Shown here piece by piece: positions 1-9,154 of a stretch of DNA of 64,000 nt (positions within the stretch are counted from its first letter, which is position 1; the number at the start of each line of letters is the position of its first letter). The stretch covers positions 1 through 64,000 of the forward strand of contig JAAWRC010000001.1 in the NCBI GenBank assembly GCA_022800815.1, written 5' to 3'. Below the pieces are notes generated by a model. It was not told where the DNA came from and searched no databases. It saw only the letters and a program-made list of their open reading frames with translations. The position numbers were made by a program, and so were the translations under genes. The stretch is from Lachnospiraceae bacterium. Its GTDB lineage: Bacteria; Bacillota; Clostridia; Lachnospirales; Lachnospiraceae.

Positions 1-46
1 TGTTTCCGTGAGCAAACGATAGGCGAGTTTTGAGCCGTGTTTGCGA
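1..46. repeat. Truncated copy of structured repeat
   Basis: This 46-nt segment recurs at 75-120 with two mismatches. Each copy can fold into a small hairpin: GCAAAC pairs with GTTTGC, with GGC/GCC further in. The left flank of this copy lies outside the window, so its outer stem cannot be judged. No coding potential was seen. Confidence 0.75.
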
Positions 47-58
47 AACTTGGAGGGA

Positions 59-145
59 GGGAGAGTGTGGAGACTGTTTCCGTGAGCAAACGATAGGCGT
101 GTTTTAAGCCGTGTTTGCGATGGAAAGCAGTCTCCACACTCTCCC
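59..145. repeat. Long hairpin element A
   Basis: A 17-bp perfect inverted repeat (59-75 with 129-145) encloses the second copy of the 46-nt repeat. Inside it are a short TTTCC/GGAAA clamp (77-81, 122-126), a GCAAAC/GTTTGC stem (86-91, 113-118) and an apical GGC/GCC. The nested order of stems matches elements at 14734-14814 and 14837-14924. It lies just upstream of the promoter of the transporter gene. It could be a non-autonomous palindromic repeat or a transcript structure; the sequence does not decide. Confidence 0.7.
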
Positions 146-158
146 GGACCCGACCCTA

Positions 159-187
159 TTGCCATCCGGCAGAAAATAGGTTATACT
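159..187 (+). promoter_or_regulatory. Sigma-A promoter for NSS transporter
   Basis: A -35 box TTGCCA (159-164) and a -10 box TATACT (182-187) are separated by 17 nt. The predicted start is about 25 nt before the ATG at 218, leaving a short leader carrying the AAGGGGG ribosome binding site. Confidence 0.7.
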
Positions 188-217
188 TTCTGGGAATACA
201 AAAAGGGGGTTTTTAAG

Positions 218-1591
218 ATGAAACGAGAGCAATTCTCTTCCCGGCTGGGCTTTATCCTGATCTCCGCCGGATGTGCCATCGGTCTGGGCAACGTATGGCG
301 TTTTCCCTACATTACCGGAAAGTACGGAGGTGCGGCCTTTGTGCTGCTCTATATTTTCTTCCTGCTGATTTTGGGCCTGCCCATCATGGTGGCGGAGCTT
401 GCGGTGGGACGGGCGAGCCAGAAGAGCGCGGCCCACTCCTTCGACGTGCTGGAGCCAAAAGGCAGCAAGTGGCACTGGTACAAATGGGGCGCCATGGCAG
501 GGAATTATCTGCTGATGATGTTCTACACCACCATTGCCGGCTGGATGCTCTACTACGTGTTTAAAATGGCATCCGGGCAGTTTGCGGGCTTAAATGCGGA
601 GCAGGTGGCCGGGGAATTCGGGACGATGACTCAGAGGCCGGGCCTGATGGCCGCTTTCATGGTGATCATCGTGGTGCTCTGCTTCGGAGTCTGCGCCATC
701 GGCTTGCAGAAGGGCGTGGAGCGGATCACCAAGGTCATGATGATCAGCCTTCTGGTCATGATGATCGTGCTGGCCGTCCGTTCTGTTACTCTGCCGGGCG
801 GCAGCGAGGGACTCAAGTTCTACCTGGTGCCGGATTTCAGTAAATTCAAGGAATACGGGATCTTCGAGGTGCTCTACGCAGCCATGGGGCAGGCGTTCTT
901 TACCTTGAGTCTCGGGATCGGGGCCATCGCCATTTTCGGGAGCTATATCGGCAAGGACCGGAGGCTCACGGGGGAGGCGGTGAACATTACGGTGCTGGAC
1001 ACGGTGGTGGCGCTCATTGCGGGTCTCATCATCTTCCCGGCCTGCTTTGCCTACGACGTGAATCCCGGCGAGGGCCCCAGCCTGATCTTCATCACCCTGC
1101 CCAACGTGTTCAACGAGATGGCGCTGGGACGGCTGTGGGGGACCCTGTTCTTCATCTTCATGTTTTTTGCGGCAATCTCCACGGTCATTGCCGTCTTTGA
1201 AAATATCATATCGTTTGCTACGGATCTGACGGGCTGCTCCAGAAAAAAAGCGGTTCTGATCAATATCGTCGTGATCATCGTCCTGTCCCTGCCCTGCGTG
1301 CTGGGCTTCAACCTCTGGAGCGGGTTTGCCCCCCTGGGCGAGGGCAGCAACGTGCTGGACCTGGAGGATTTCCTGGTAAGCAACAACCTGCTTCCCCTGG
1401 GAAGCCTGATGTACCTGCTGTTCTGCGTGACCAGGTACGGCTGGGGCTGGAAGAATTTCACGGAGGAGGCCAATGCGGGCAGGGGGCTCAAGTTCCCCGG
1501 CTGGGCCCGCTTATACGTGACCATCCTCCTGCCCCTGATCGTGCTGTTCATCTTCGTGTGGGGCTATATTTCGAAATTCTTCCTGGGATGA
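218..1591 (+). CDS. NSS-family sodium-dependent transporter
   Basis: A 457-residue polytopic membrane protein of the neurotransmitter:sodium symporter family, which couples sodium entry to uptake of an amino acid or related amine across the cytoplasmic membrane. The diagnostic first helix is present near residues 17-33 (AGCAIGLGNVWRFPY, the unwound sodium/substrate-binding helix), and about 11 to 12 hydrophobic helices follow. The length is typical of bacterial members such as MhsT or LeuT. The start is supported by AAGGGGG seven nt upstream and a consensus promoter at 159-187. It is followed after 59 nt by argB, so cotranscription is possible. The substrate cannot be read from the sequence. 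Confidence 0.93.
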   Translation: MKREQFSSRLGFILISAGCAIGLGNVWRFPYITGKYGGAAFVLLYIFFLLILGLPIMVAELAVGRASQKSAAHSFDVLEPKGSKWHWYKWGAMAGNYLLMMFYTTIAGWMLYYVFKMASGQFAGLNAEQVAGEFGTMTQRPGLMAAFMVIIVVLCFGVCAIGLQKGVERITKVMMISLLVMMIVLAVRSVTLPGGSEGLKFYLVPDFSKFKEYGIFEVLYAAMGQAFFTLSLGIGAIAIFGSYIGKDRRLTGEAVNITVLDTVVALIAGLIIFPACFAYDVNPGEGPSLIFITLPNVFNEMALGRLWGTLFFIFMFFAAISTVIAVFENIISFATDLTGCSRKKAVLINIVVIIVLSLPCVLGFNLWSGFAPLGEGSNVLDLEDFLVSNNLLPLGSLMYLLFCVTRYGWGWKNFTEEANAGRGLKFPGWARLYVTILLPLIVLFIFVWGYISKFFLG

Positions 1592-1650
1592 TGGGGGGAT
1601 TGCCGCATCCGAATCAAATCAGATCCGTGACGGAAAGGAATTGACAGATT

Positions 1651-2547
1651 ATGGAAATGGATGAAAAGATCATGCACAAGGCGGAGGTGCTCATCGAGGC
1701 ACTGCCCTACATCCGGCGGTTCAACCGGAAGATCATCGTGGTCAAGTACGGTGGAAGCGCCATGGTGGACGAGGAATTGAAGCGGAATGTCATCAAGGAC
1801 GTGGTGCTCCTTAAGCTGGTGGGCTTCAAGCCCATCATCGTCCACGGAGGCGGGAAGGAGATCAGCACCTGGGTCGGCAAGGTGGGCATGGAGCCTCACT
1901 TTGTCAATGGTTTGCGGGTGACGGACGCCCCCACCATGGAGATCGCCGAGATGGTATTAAACCGGGTCAACAAGGGCCTTGTGCAGATGGTGCAGGAGCT
2001 TGGCGTCAAGGCCGTGGGCATCAGCGGCAAGGACGGCGGACTCCTCAATGTGGAAAAGCGGACATTGGGCGGGGAGGACATCGGCTACGTAGGCTCCATC
2101 AAGCACGTGAGCCCCAAGATCCTCTACGACCTTCTGGAGAAGGATTTCCTTCCCATCGTCTGTCCCATCGGCTACGACGACAAGTTCGACACCTACAACA
2201 TCAACGCCGACGATGCGGCCTGCGCCATCGCCAAAGAGGTCAATGCGGAAAAGCTGGCCTTCCTCACGGACGTGGAGGGGGTCTACCGGGACTTTGAGGA
2301 CAAGTCCAGCCTGATCTCGGAGCTTAGCCTGGACGAGGCGGAGCAGTTCATTTCCCAGGGAATGGCAGGCGGCGGTATGATTCCTAAATTACAGAACTGC
2401 GTGGATGCACTGCGGGAGGGCGTGTCCAGGGTACATATTCTGGACGGACGGATTCCTCACTGCCTGCTTCTGGAGATCTTTACCAACAAAGGAATCGGAA
2501 CGGCAATCTTGAACAGCAAGGAGGAACGGTATTATTATGAAGGCTGA
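1651..2547 (+). CDS. argB: Acetylglutamate kinase
   Basis: A 298-residue amino acid kinase that phosphorylates N-acetylglutamate, the second step of arginine/ornithine synthesis in the cytoplasm. The glycine-rich nucleotide loop VVKYGGSAM is near residues 30-38 and IVHGGGKEI, the substrate-binding glycine motif, near 66-74. About 25 residues precede the kinase fold, as in the hexameric arginine-inhibited enzymes where an N-terminal helix mediates feedback inhibition; this regulatory reading is inference. The start has AAAGGAATT upstream. It overlaps argD by 11 nt, indicating translational coupling. argC, argJ and argF are not in the window. Confidence 0.95.
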   Translation: MEMDEKIMHKAEVLIEALPYIRRFNRKIIVVKYGGSAMVDEELKRNVIKDVVLLKLVGFKPIIVHGGGKEISTWVGKVGMEPHFVNGLRVTDAPTMEIAEMVLNRVNKGLVQMVQELGVKAVGISGKDGGLLNVEKRTLGGEDIGYVGSIKHVSPKILYDLLEKDFLPIVCPIGYDDKFDTYNINADDAACAIAKEVNAEKLAFLTDVEGVYRDFEDKSSLISELSLDEAEQFISQGMAGGGMIPKLQNCVDALREGVSRVHILDGRIPHCLLLEIFTNKGIGTAILNSKEERYYYEG

Positions 2548-3727
2548 AGCATATATGGAGCGGGGAGAGCGGGCGCTTCTCCACACCTACAACCGGACGC
2601 CCATCGTGTTTGAGAGGGGCGAGGGCGTGTACCTCTACGACGTGGACGGAAAGAAATATCTGGATTTTGCGGCAGGGATCGCCGTGGTGGGGCTTGGCTA
2701 TGGGAATCCGGAGTTTGAGGCGGCACTCAAAAATCAGGTGGAGAAGCTGACCCACACATCCAACCTCTATTATAACGTGCCTGCCATCGAGGCGGCGGAA
2801 AAGCTTCGGAAGGTGTCCGGCATGGACCGGGTGTTTTTCACCAACAGCGGCACCGAGGCCATCGAGGGGGCCATCAAGACCGCCAGGAAATATGCGATGA
2901 AGAAGGACGGGACGAAGGACCATGAGATCATCGCCATGGATCATTCCTTCCACGGCCGGAGCATGGGTTCCCTCTCCGTCACGGGAAATCCCCATTACCA
3001 GGAGGATTTTAAGCCCCTTCTCTCCGGCATTCGCTTTGCGGAATATAACAATCTGGAAAGTGTTAAGTCCCTGGTCAATGAGAAGACCTGCGCCATTTTG
3101 CTGGAGCCCATCCAGGGCGAGGGCGGCATCTATCCGGCTGACCCGGAATTTCTGCAGGGGCTCAGAAAGCTCTGCGACGAGAAGGATATCCTTCTGATTT
3201 TCGATGAGATCCAGTGCGGCATGGGGCGCAGCGGGAGCATGTTCGCCTGCCAGAAGGCCGGAGTCAGGCCGGATGTCATGGCAGTGGCAAAGGCTCTCGG
3301 GAACGGGCTTCCCATCGGCTCTTTCCTGACCACGGAGAAGGCGGCAGTGCTGGTGCCTGGAGACCACGGGACCACCTATGGCGGCAACCCGCTGGTCTGC
3401 GCCGGGGCAAGTGCGGTGCTTGACATTTTTGAGGAAGCGCATATTATCGACAACGTAAACCGGGTCGGCGCATACCTCTGGGAAAAGCTGGAAGCCCTTA
3501 AGAATCAGTATCCGGTGGTAAAAGACCACAGGGGCGTGGGGCTGATCCAGGGACTGGAGTTCACGAGAGCTCCCGGCGAGATTGCGGCGGCGGTTATTAA
3601 AAAAGGCGTGATCCTGATCACAGCGGAGCACAACGTCCTCCGGTTTGTTCCGCCGCTGGTCATCAGGGAGGAGCACGTGGACGAGATGATTCAGGCACTT
3701 GAAGAGGTGCTCGGGGAACAGGGATGA
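2537..3727 (+). CDS. argD: Acetylornithine aminotransferase
   Basis: A 396-residue class III PLP aminotransferase that converts N-acetylglutamate semialdehyde to N-acetylornithine with glutamate as donor; family members may also serve lysine synthesis. The sequence shows the fold-type I landmarks: [16 protein letters not shown] near residue 100, the cofactor aspartate in [12 protein letters not shown] near 220, and the PLP lysine in [13 protein letters not shown] near 250. The ATG lies inside the argB 3' end, an 11-nt overlap. The pairing argB-argD supports an arginine pathway role over other class III aminotransferases. Confidence 0.94.
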   Translation: MKAEAYMERGERALLHTYNRTPIVFERGEGVYLYDVDGKKYLDFAAGIAVVGLGYGNPEFEAALKNQVEKLTHTSNLYYNVPAIEAAEKLRKVSGMDRVFFTNSGTEAIEGAIKTARKYAMKKDGTKDHEIIAMDHSFHGRSMGSLSVTGNPHYQEDFKPLLSGIRFAEYNNLESVKSLVNEKTCAILLEPIQGEGGIYPADPEFLQGLRKLCDEKDILLIFDEIQCGMGRSGSMFACQKAGVRPDVMAVAKALGNGLPIGSFLTTEKAAVLVPGDHGTTYGGNPLVCAGASAVLDIFEEAHIIDNVNRVGAYLWEKLEALKNQYPVVKDHRGVGLIQGLEFTRAPGEIAAAVIKKGVILITAEHNVLRFVPPLVIREEHVDEMIQALEEVLGEQG

Positions 3728-3831
3728 CGGTGCGACCTCCGGATCCTTTTAAAAACAACTAAAATGACTGGATATTTTCCTGATACTGTGTTATGCTGAA
3801 AACGGAAATGTTTTACGGAAGGGAGGAGCGT

Positions 3832-4629
3832 ATGGACGAGCATGGCGGTGACGGGTCGTACGGTGAAAATGGGAATTATGGAGAAAGCGGCGGTGGTGTG
3901 ACGGAGCTGACGGCTGCCCGGAGGGCGGCGAAGGAATGCGGTGCCTCCCCCTGTTTTTTGGCGGCGGCCGTCGCTTACACGGTGAACGCCGTCCTCTACG
4001 TGCTCACGAATCTGGGCGGGAGCCCGGGACCGGGTGTCTGGCCCTTTGCGGAGGATTATCATGCTCTGTTTCGGGGCGTCCATATCGTGACGACGCTTAT
4101 GTCGGTGGTGCAGCTTGCGGTGCTGGCGCTGACGGGGGCGGGCATGTGGATCTTTTTTGTGGACTGCAAAAAGGCGGGAGTTCCTTCTGTGAGAGGGCTT
4201 AAGGCGGCAAGGGCCGGGGTGCTCATCAGCCTGGTCCTGGGGGTGGCGGGCTGCCTGGTTTCTGCGGGTATATGCATATGGGTACTGTCCGGAACAGGAT
4301 ATGCCGGGCGCAACGTGCTTTGGGAAACGCTCACAGACCTGTTTCTTCTGGCGGCGCTGCTGGTCTTCTATTACGTAAAGGCGCTGAAATGCGAGGGCGT
4401 CGTCCGGGGCATCTGCCAGACCGGCTGGCCGAAGAAAAAGCTCCCCACCTCTCTGGCGGTCATGAACTTCATTCTGGCCGGACTGACGCTCTTCGGACTG
4501 TTGGAGCTTCCGGCATGGGAGGACCCGGGCGTCCTTTATCTGGCGGAGCAGATATCCCAGGCCGTTTCCGGTATCTGTGCGGGCATCTGCATCCTGACGC
4601 TCAGAGGGCGCCTGCTCGCCGGAGTCTGA
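3832..4629 (+). CDS. Uncharacterised membrane protein
   Basis: About 265 residues with no family that I recognise. The first 30 residues are Gly/Glu-rich and polar. They are followed by at least five or six hydrophobic segments (for example AAVAYTVNAVLYVLTNLGG and VVQLAVLALTGAGMWIFF), so it is an integral membrane protein. The start at 3832 is preferred over an in-frame ATG at 3793 because GGGAGG lies 6 nt upstream of it. It stands alone between argD and a YdcZ-like gene. Confidence 0.7.
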   Translation: MDEHGGDGSYGENGNYGESGGGVTELTAARRAAKECGASPCFLAAAVAYTVNAVLYVLTNLGGSPGPGVWPFAEDYHALFRGVHIVTTLMSVVQLAVLALTGAGMWIFFVDCKKAGVPSVRGLKAARAGVLISLVLGVAGCLVSAGICIWVLSGTGYAGRNVLWETLTDLFLLAALLVFYYVKALKCEGVVRGICQTGWPKKKLPTSLAVMNFILAGLTLFGLLELPAWEDPGVLYLAEQISQAVSGICAGICILTLRGRLLAGV

Positions 4630-4645
4630 CGGCTTTCGTATGATT

Positions 4646-4689
4646 CCCTCCATTTTGGGTTACACTATCCCCGAATGGAGGGATTTTTT
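4646..4689 (+). promoter_or_regulatory. Hairpin overlapping the ydcZ-like ribosome binding site
   Basis: A 9-bp perfect inverted repeat (CCCTCCATT 4646-4654, AATGGAGGG 4674-4682) is followed by a six-T run directly before the ATG at 4690. The right arm contains the Shine-Dalgarno sequence of the next gene. It can act as a terminator for the upstream gene, or as a structure that hides the ribosome binding site. Confidence 0.6.
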
Positions 4690-5118
4690 ATGTTCGGAGT
4701 ATTGATTGCCCTGCTTTCCGGGGCACTTATGAGCATCCAGGGGGTATTCAACACGGAGGTGACGAAGGCCAGCAGCGTCTGGGTGGCGGCCGGGTTCGTC
4801 CAGCTCACGGCATTTTTGACCTGTGCGGCCGCCTGGCTTTTCACGGGACGGGAGCCGGTGCTTGCGTTCTGGCAGGTGGAGCCCAAATACATGCTGCTCG
4901 GAGGAGTCATGGGGGCCTTCATCACCTACACGGTCATTGAGGCCATGGGGAGTCTGGGACCGGCCAGGGCCGCCATGCTGATCGTGGTGGCGCAGGTGGC
5001 GGTAGCCTACGGCATCGAGTTGTTTGGCCTTTTTGGGACGGAGAAAGCGGCTTTTGAGTGGCACAAGCTCCTGGGAATGATAATTTCCGTGGCCGGAATC
5101 ATAATTTTTAAGTGGTAG
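4690..5118 (+). CDS. DMT-superfamily YdcZ/DUF606 membrane protein
   Basis: A 142-residue protein with four to five hydrophobic helices, beginning VLIALLSGALMSIQGVFN, a typical start of the YdcZ (DUF606) branch of the drug/metabolite transporter superfamily. Family members are about 140 residues long, and often two half-size copies work together; no second copy is adjacent here. The start at 4690 was chosen over ATG 4675 because GGAGGG (4677-4682) sits at the right spacing for 4690 and the 4675 codon lies inside that site. The transported substrate is unknown. Confidence 0.8.
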   Translation: MFGVLIALLSGALMSIQGVFNTEVTKASSVWVAAGFVQLTAFLTCAAAWLFTGREPVLAFWQVEPKYMLLGGVMGAFITYTVIEAMGSLGPARAAMLIVVAQVAVAYGIELFGLFGTEKAAFEWHKLLGMIISVAGIIIFKW

Positions 5119-5122
5119 ACCC

Positions 5123-5151
5123 TTGTAAAGAACGGGCGTTTCGGTTAGAAT
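5123..5151 (+). promoter_or_regulatory. Sigma-A promoter for comEA-like gene
   Basis: TTGTAA (5123-5128) and TAGAAT (5146-5151) are spaced by 17 nt, about 45 nt upstream of the chosen ATG at 5196. Confidence 0.65.
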
Positions 5152-5195
5152 AAAGAAGTGTGAGAAATGCGGGCGTCCGCCGAAAGGAGGATGCC

Positions 5196-5894
5196 ATGTA
5201 CGGAAAAAAAGAGGAAAAAAGCAAATTTACAGGCTGGAGGAAAGCGCTTTTCCTGGCGGCGGTTCTCGCCGCCGTTTCCGGCTGCGGCCGGGAGCGGACG
5301 GTGGTTTTGGAAACTGCGTCCGCTGCGGGAGCGGAGGAGACGGGGATTCCGGGACCGGGAGAAGAAACCGGGGAGAAAGGCGAAGGCGGGCGGAGCAAAA
5401 CCGGACCGGAAACAGAGACGGAGCCGCCGGCTCTCCAGGTCCATGTCTGCGGGGCCGTGAACGCACCGGGAGTTTATCGATTGTCTGCGGGAAGCCGGGT
5501 GTTTGAGGCGGTGGAAGCCGCCGGGGGCATGGCGGAGGGTGCGGCGGAGGACTACCTGAACCTGGCGGACGCTGTCTTTGACGGGGCCAAGGTGCGGGTG
5601 CCGTTTCTCTCGGAGCTTTCCGGGGAAGGAGCGCACGGACCGTCAGGAGACTTCGGTATGACGGGAGGCCAGGAGCTTGGCGGCTCCGGCGAGGACGGCC
5701 TCGTGGACCTGAATCATGCGGACAAGGAGGCCCTCATGACCCTGCCCGGCATCGGGGAGGCAAAGGCGGAAGCGATCCTTTCCTGGAGGGAGGAGCAGGG
5801 CCCCTTTGAGGAACCGGAGGACGTCATGCGGATACCGGGGATCAAGGAAGCGGCCTATGAAAAACTGAAGGATAAGATCACGGTGAAAAACTGA
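5196..5894 (+). CDS. comEA: ComEA-like DNA-binding lipoprotein
   Basis: A 232-residue exported protein. Residues 12-30 form a lipoprotein signal ending in a lipobox (AAVSGC, Cys30). Next come an acidic Gly/Glu/Thr-rich linker to about residue 75, an SLBB domain (about 78-140, starting LQVHVCGAVNAPGVYRL), a second linker, and a C-terminal pair of helix-hairpin-helix motifs (about 168-232, with LPGIGEAKAEAIL and IPGIKEAAYEKL). ComEA binds double-stranded DNA outside the membrane and hands it to ComEC, which is encoded 3 kb downstream. Most Gram-positive ComEA proteins carry an N-terminal transmembrane helix, so a lipid anchor is a variant. The start at 5196 follows AAAGGAGG. Confidence 0.88.
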   Translation: MYGKKEEKSKFTGWRKALFLAAVLAAVSGCGRERTVVLETASAAGAEETGIPGPGEETGEKGEGGRSKTGPETETEPPALQVHVCGAVNAPGVYRLSAGSRVFEAVEAAGGMAEGAAEDYLNLADAVFDGAKVRVPFLSELSGEGAHGPSGDFGMTGGQELGGSGEDGLVDLNHADKEALMTLPGIGEAKAEAILSWREEQGPFEEPEDVMRIPGIKEAAYEKLKDKITVKN

Positions 5895-5996
5895 GGCACG
5901 GAACCTTGGTGAAAGACCGGGGGATGAAACCTGGGCGAGAGGCAAGGTGAAAATGGACAGTCAGAAAGACAGCGTTTAAAGGGCGGGGTGAGCAGG

Positions 5997-6686
5997 ATGG
6001 CGAACAGGATTTTGGTGGTTGACGATGAAAAGCTGATTGTGAAGGGGCTCCGGTTCAGTCTGGAGCAGGAAGGCATGGAGGTGGATTGCGCCTATGACGG
6101 GCAGGAGGCCATTGACCTGGCAAAGCGCGGGGAGTACGATCTGATTCTTCTCGACGTGATGCTTCCGGTTTTTGACGGCTTCGAGGTCTGCCAGCAGATA
6201 CGGGAGTTTTCCGACGTGCCGATCATCATGATTACGGCAAAAAGTGACGACATGGATAAGATTCTGGGGCTGGACATGGGAGCCGACGATTACGTTACCA
6301 AGCCGTTCAACATTTTGGAGGTGAAGGCCAGGATCAAGGCCATCATCAGAAGGAATGCGAAGAAATCAAAGGCGGAGGAACAGAAAAACATTTTAAAGGT
6401 CAAGGAACTGACCATGGACAAGGAGAGCCGCCGGGTGTGGGCGGGGGAGAAGGAACTGAATCTGACCGAAAAGGAATTCGACCTCCTGGAGCTTCTGCTC
6501 ACCAATCCCGGAAAGGTTTACAGCAGGGAGAAGCTTCTGAACATCGTGTGGGGCTATGAGTATCCCGGCGACGTCAGGACGGTGGACGTACACGTGAGAA
6601 GGCTGCGGGAAAAGGTGGAGGCCAATCCCAGTGACCCGCAGTACGTATATACGAAATGGGGCGTTGGTTATTTTTTCAAAGGATAA
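5997..6686 (+). CDS. OmpR/PhoB-family response regulator
   Basis: About 229 residues: a receiver domain (acidic pair Asp9/Asp10, phosphoacceptor Asp53 in LLDVMLP, Thr80 and Lys102 in TKPF) followed by a winged-helix DNA-binding domain with the usual R-TVDVHVRRLREK recognition region near the end. It is phosphorylated by the kinase encoded immediately downstream. I chose the ATG at 5997; an in-frame GTG at 5988 would add three residues. The closest familiar relatives are the WalR/PhoP/YycF type, but the stimulus and targets are not known. Confidence 0.93.
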   Translation: MANRILVVDDEKLIVKGLRFSLEQEGMEVDCAYDGQEAIDLAKRGEYDLILLDVMLPVFDGFEVCQQIREFSDVPIIMITAKSDDMDKILGLDMGADDYVTKPFNILEVKARIKAIIRRNAKKSKAEEQKNILKVKELTMDKESRRVWAGEKELNLTEKEFDLLELLLTNPGKVYSREKLLNIVWGYEYPGDVRTVDVHVRRLREKVEANPSDPQYVYTKWGVGYFFKG

Positions 6687-8106
6687 GAGGAGTGGAGGAG
6701 GCCGGTTCAAAAGCCTGAGACTTGTCTGGTTCGTGATGCTCGTGGTCCTGGGGATGGTGCCGGTGCTGATCATCAATCACATTGTCTACGCCATGTCCAC
6801 GGCCAACGAGGTCCAGTCCAGGATCGCAAGGATTCAGAACCAGTGGATGATTGTGGCAAACCAGGTTTCAAAAAGCGGCTACGTGGAGAATCCGCAGAAC
6901 GAGGTCATTGATGCCGAGCTGGAGCAGATGGCCCGTCTGCAGGACGGCCGCGTCATCGTGGTAAACAAAAGCTTCCGTACCATAAAAGATACATACGGGA
7001 TCGATGTCGGGAAATATAACATTTCTGAGGCGGTGCTTCAATGTTTTTCCGGGGAGACGAAGGTGAATTACAGGCAGGGCGAACGCTATATTGACTTTGC
7101 CCAGCCTATTTACGGTGCGGATAATGCGGAGGTGGTCGGAGTCATGCTTCTGTCCTCCGCCACAAGTTCCCTGGACGAGCTGGCGGAACGGCTGAACGTG
7201 CGCATTCACCTGTTGGAAATGATCGCATTCGTGATCATCGTCATTCTTTCCGCAGTTCTTTCCCACTGGATGGTGAGACCCTTCCGGCGGATTGCGGCGT
7301 CCCTGAACCACGCCACGGAAAATCCGCTGGGCGAGGAGATTCGGATCGACAATTTCGTGGAGACCAGGCGGGTTTCGGAGGCCTACAACAAGACCCTGAA
7401 GCAGTTAAAGCGGCTGGATGAATCCAGACAGCAGTTCGTCTCCAACGTGTCTCACGAGCTCAAGACGCCGATCACCTCGATCCGGGTGCTGGCGGATTCA
7501 CTGATGGGTGAGAAGGAGGTCCCGGTGGAACTTTACCGGGAGTTTATGAGCGACATTTCCGAGGAGATCGACCGGGAGAGCCAGATCATCGAGGATCTTT
7601 TGACCCTGGTGCGGCTGGACAAGTCCTCCACGGAGCTTAATATTGCCCAGACCAACATCAACGAGCTTTTGGAGGGGACTCTGAAACGGCTGCGTCCCAT
7701 TGCCATGCAGAAGAACGTGGAGCTGATTCTGGAGAGCTTTCGGCCGGTACTGGCCGAGGTGGATAAGATGAAGTTCACCCTGGCCGTCAGCAACCTGGTG
7801 GAAAACGCAGTCAAATACAACGGCAGGGACGGCTGGGTGAAGGTCAGCCTCAATGCGGACCACAAGTTCTTTTACGTGAAGGTGGCGGACAACGGGATCG
7901 GCATCCCGGAGGAGGCCCAGGAGCACGTGTTCGAGCGGTTTTTCCGGGTGGACAAGGCGCGTGCCAGGGAGGCGGGCGGCACGGGGCTGGGGCTCGCCAT
8001 CACGAAGAGCATCGTCTATTCCCACCACGGGGCGATCAAGCTTTACAGCAGGGAGAACGAGGGGACGACCTTTACGGTCCGGGTTCCGCTGATTTATATC
8101 GCATGA
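6631..8106 (+). CDS. Membrane sensor histidine kinase
   Basis: About 491 residues. A first membrane helix (about 31-54) and a second (about 190-213) bracket an extracytoplasmic sensor of some 130 residues. A HAMP-like linker, the dimerisation/phosphoacceptor box VSHELKTP (His275) and an ATPase domain with N box NLVENAVKYN, G1 VADNGIGIP and G2 GGTGLGLAI follow. No ATG precedes the first helix. The best start is a GTG at 6631 with GGAGG at 6617-6621 (9-nt spacing), which makes the gene overlap the response regulator by 56 nt. A TTG at 6664 is an alternative. It is the evident partner of the regulator. Confidence 0.9.
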   Translation: MTRSTYIRNGALVIFSKDKRSGGGRFKSLRLVWFVMLVVLGMVPVLIINHIVYAMSTANEVQSRIARIQNQWMIVANQVSKSGYVENPQNEVIDAELEQMARLQDGRVIVVNKSFRTIKDTYGIDVGKYNISEAVLQCFSGETKVNYRQGERYIDFAQPIYGADNAEVVGVMLLSSATSSLDELAERLNVRIHLLEMIAFVIIVILSAVLSHWMVRPFRRIAASLNHATENPLGEEIRIDNFVETRRVSEAYNKTLKQLKRLDESRQQFVSNVSHELKTPITSIRVLADSLMGEKEVPVELYREFMSDISEEIDRESQIIEDLLTLVRLDKSSTELNIAQTNINELLEGTLKRLRPIAMQKNVELILESFRPVLAEVDKMKFTLAVSNLVENAVKYNGRDGWVKVSLNADHKFFYVKVADNGIGIPEEAQEHVFERFFRVDKARAREAGGTGLGLAITKSIVYSHHGAIKLYSRENEGTTFTVRVPLIYIA

Positions 8107-8118
8107 CGGGAGGAAGCC

Positions 8119-9072
8119 ATGAAACGCAGCAGATATCTGTTTCTTCTCCTGGCGGTTTTCTCCTGGGGACTTCTGGGTTGCGGACGGTCCGGGACAGATC
8201 AGGAAGAACTGGGAGAGGGAGAATATTATCTTTATTACACCAATCAGACGTTCACGAAGCTGAGAACGGAGGTCTATCGGTCTGGAGGGGACGACCCGGT
8301 CTCCCTGGCGGAGGAGCTCCTGGACGGGATGCGGGAGGCACCGAAAAATATGGAGCTTTTGTCCGTCATCCCGGAGGAAGTCCGGGTGACCAGGACGCAG
8401 CTGGGAGACGGAGGGCAGCTCTTCGTGTATTTTAATGCGGCCTACACGGCCATGGAGCCGATTCGGGAGATCATGTGCCGGGCGGCGGTGGTCAAGACCC
8501 TGACTCAGATCGAGGGCGTGGACTACGTGGGGTTTTACATCAATGACCAGCCCCTGATGGATGCGGTGAACAACAGCATCAATCTGATGTCGGCCTCCTC
8601 CTTCGTGGAAAGTTCGGGTAATAATACGGCGGAATTACAGCAGGTGGACCTGACGCTCTATTTTACGGATGAGACCGGGACAAAGCTGCTGAAGACGAAC
8701 AGGTCCGTGGTGTGCAGCACCGGGATCTCCATGGAATCCCTGGTGGTCGAGCAGCTTCTTTCGGGCTGCGACGAGGCGGGGCGTTATGCGACGCTGCCGA
8801 AGGAGGCAAAGGCACTGTCGGTGGCCACGAGGAAAGGGGTCTGCTATATCAATTTTGACTCGGCTTTCACGGACGGGGCCCTGAACGTCAGCGATTACGT
8901 TCCGATTTACTCCATTGTGAATTCCCTGACGGAGCTTCCCAACGTGAGCCGGGTGCAGATTGCCGTCGAAGGAGTCGGGAATATTAAATTCCGGGACAGC
9001 ATCGCCCTGGAACAGCCCCTGGAGCGCCGGACGGAATACATTGAGAACGAGGATACGCCAGTGGCGGATTGA
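8119..9072 (+). CDS. GerMN-domain lipoprotein
   Basis: A 317-residue exported lipoprotein: signal sequence with lipobox LLGC (Cys21), then two GerMN domains (about 35-165 and 175-300). The domain was named from the sporulation/germination protein GerM; other members are found beside two-component systems and in envelope proteins such as LpqB. The biochemical role is unknown. GGGAGG lies upstream of the ATG, 12 nt after the kinase stop, so the three genes (regulator, kinase, lipoprotein) look like one transcription unit. By analogy with LpqB it may tune the kinase, but that is inference. Confidence 0.85.
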   Translation: MKRSRYLFLLLAVFSWGLLGCGRSGTDQEELGEGEYYLYYTNQTFTKLRTEVYRSGGDDPVSLAEELLDGMREAPKNMELLSVIPEEVRVTRTQLGDGGQLFVYFNAAYTAMEPIREIMCRAAVVKTLTQIEGVDYVGFYINDQPLMDAVNNSINLMSASSFVESSGNNTAELQQVDLTLYFTDETGTKLLKTNRSVVCSTGISMESLVVEQLLSGCDEAGRYATLPKEAKALSVATRKGVCYINFDSAFTDGALNVSDYVPIYSIVNSLTELPNVSRVQIAVEGVGNIKFRDSIALEQPLERRTEYIENEDTPVAD

Positions 9073-9154
9073 TTTTCAGGCTTCGCAATCACCAGACGAG
9101 ATTCGGGTGTCAAAGCAGAAAAAGTTTCAGAGAGGAAATCGATTCATAGGGATT

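Noticed and set aside
1..120. Possible CRISPR repeats (46-nt direct repeat twice)
   Set aside because: Only two copies with mismatches, spacer not of standard form, one copy embedded in a hairpin, and no cas genes.
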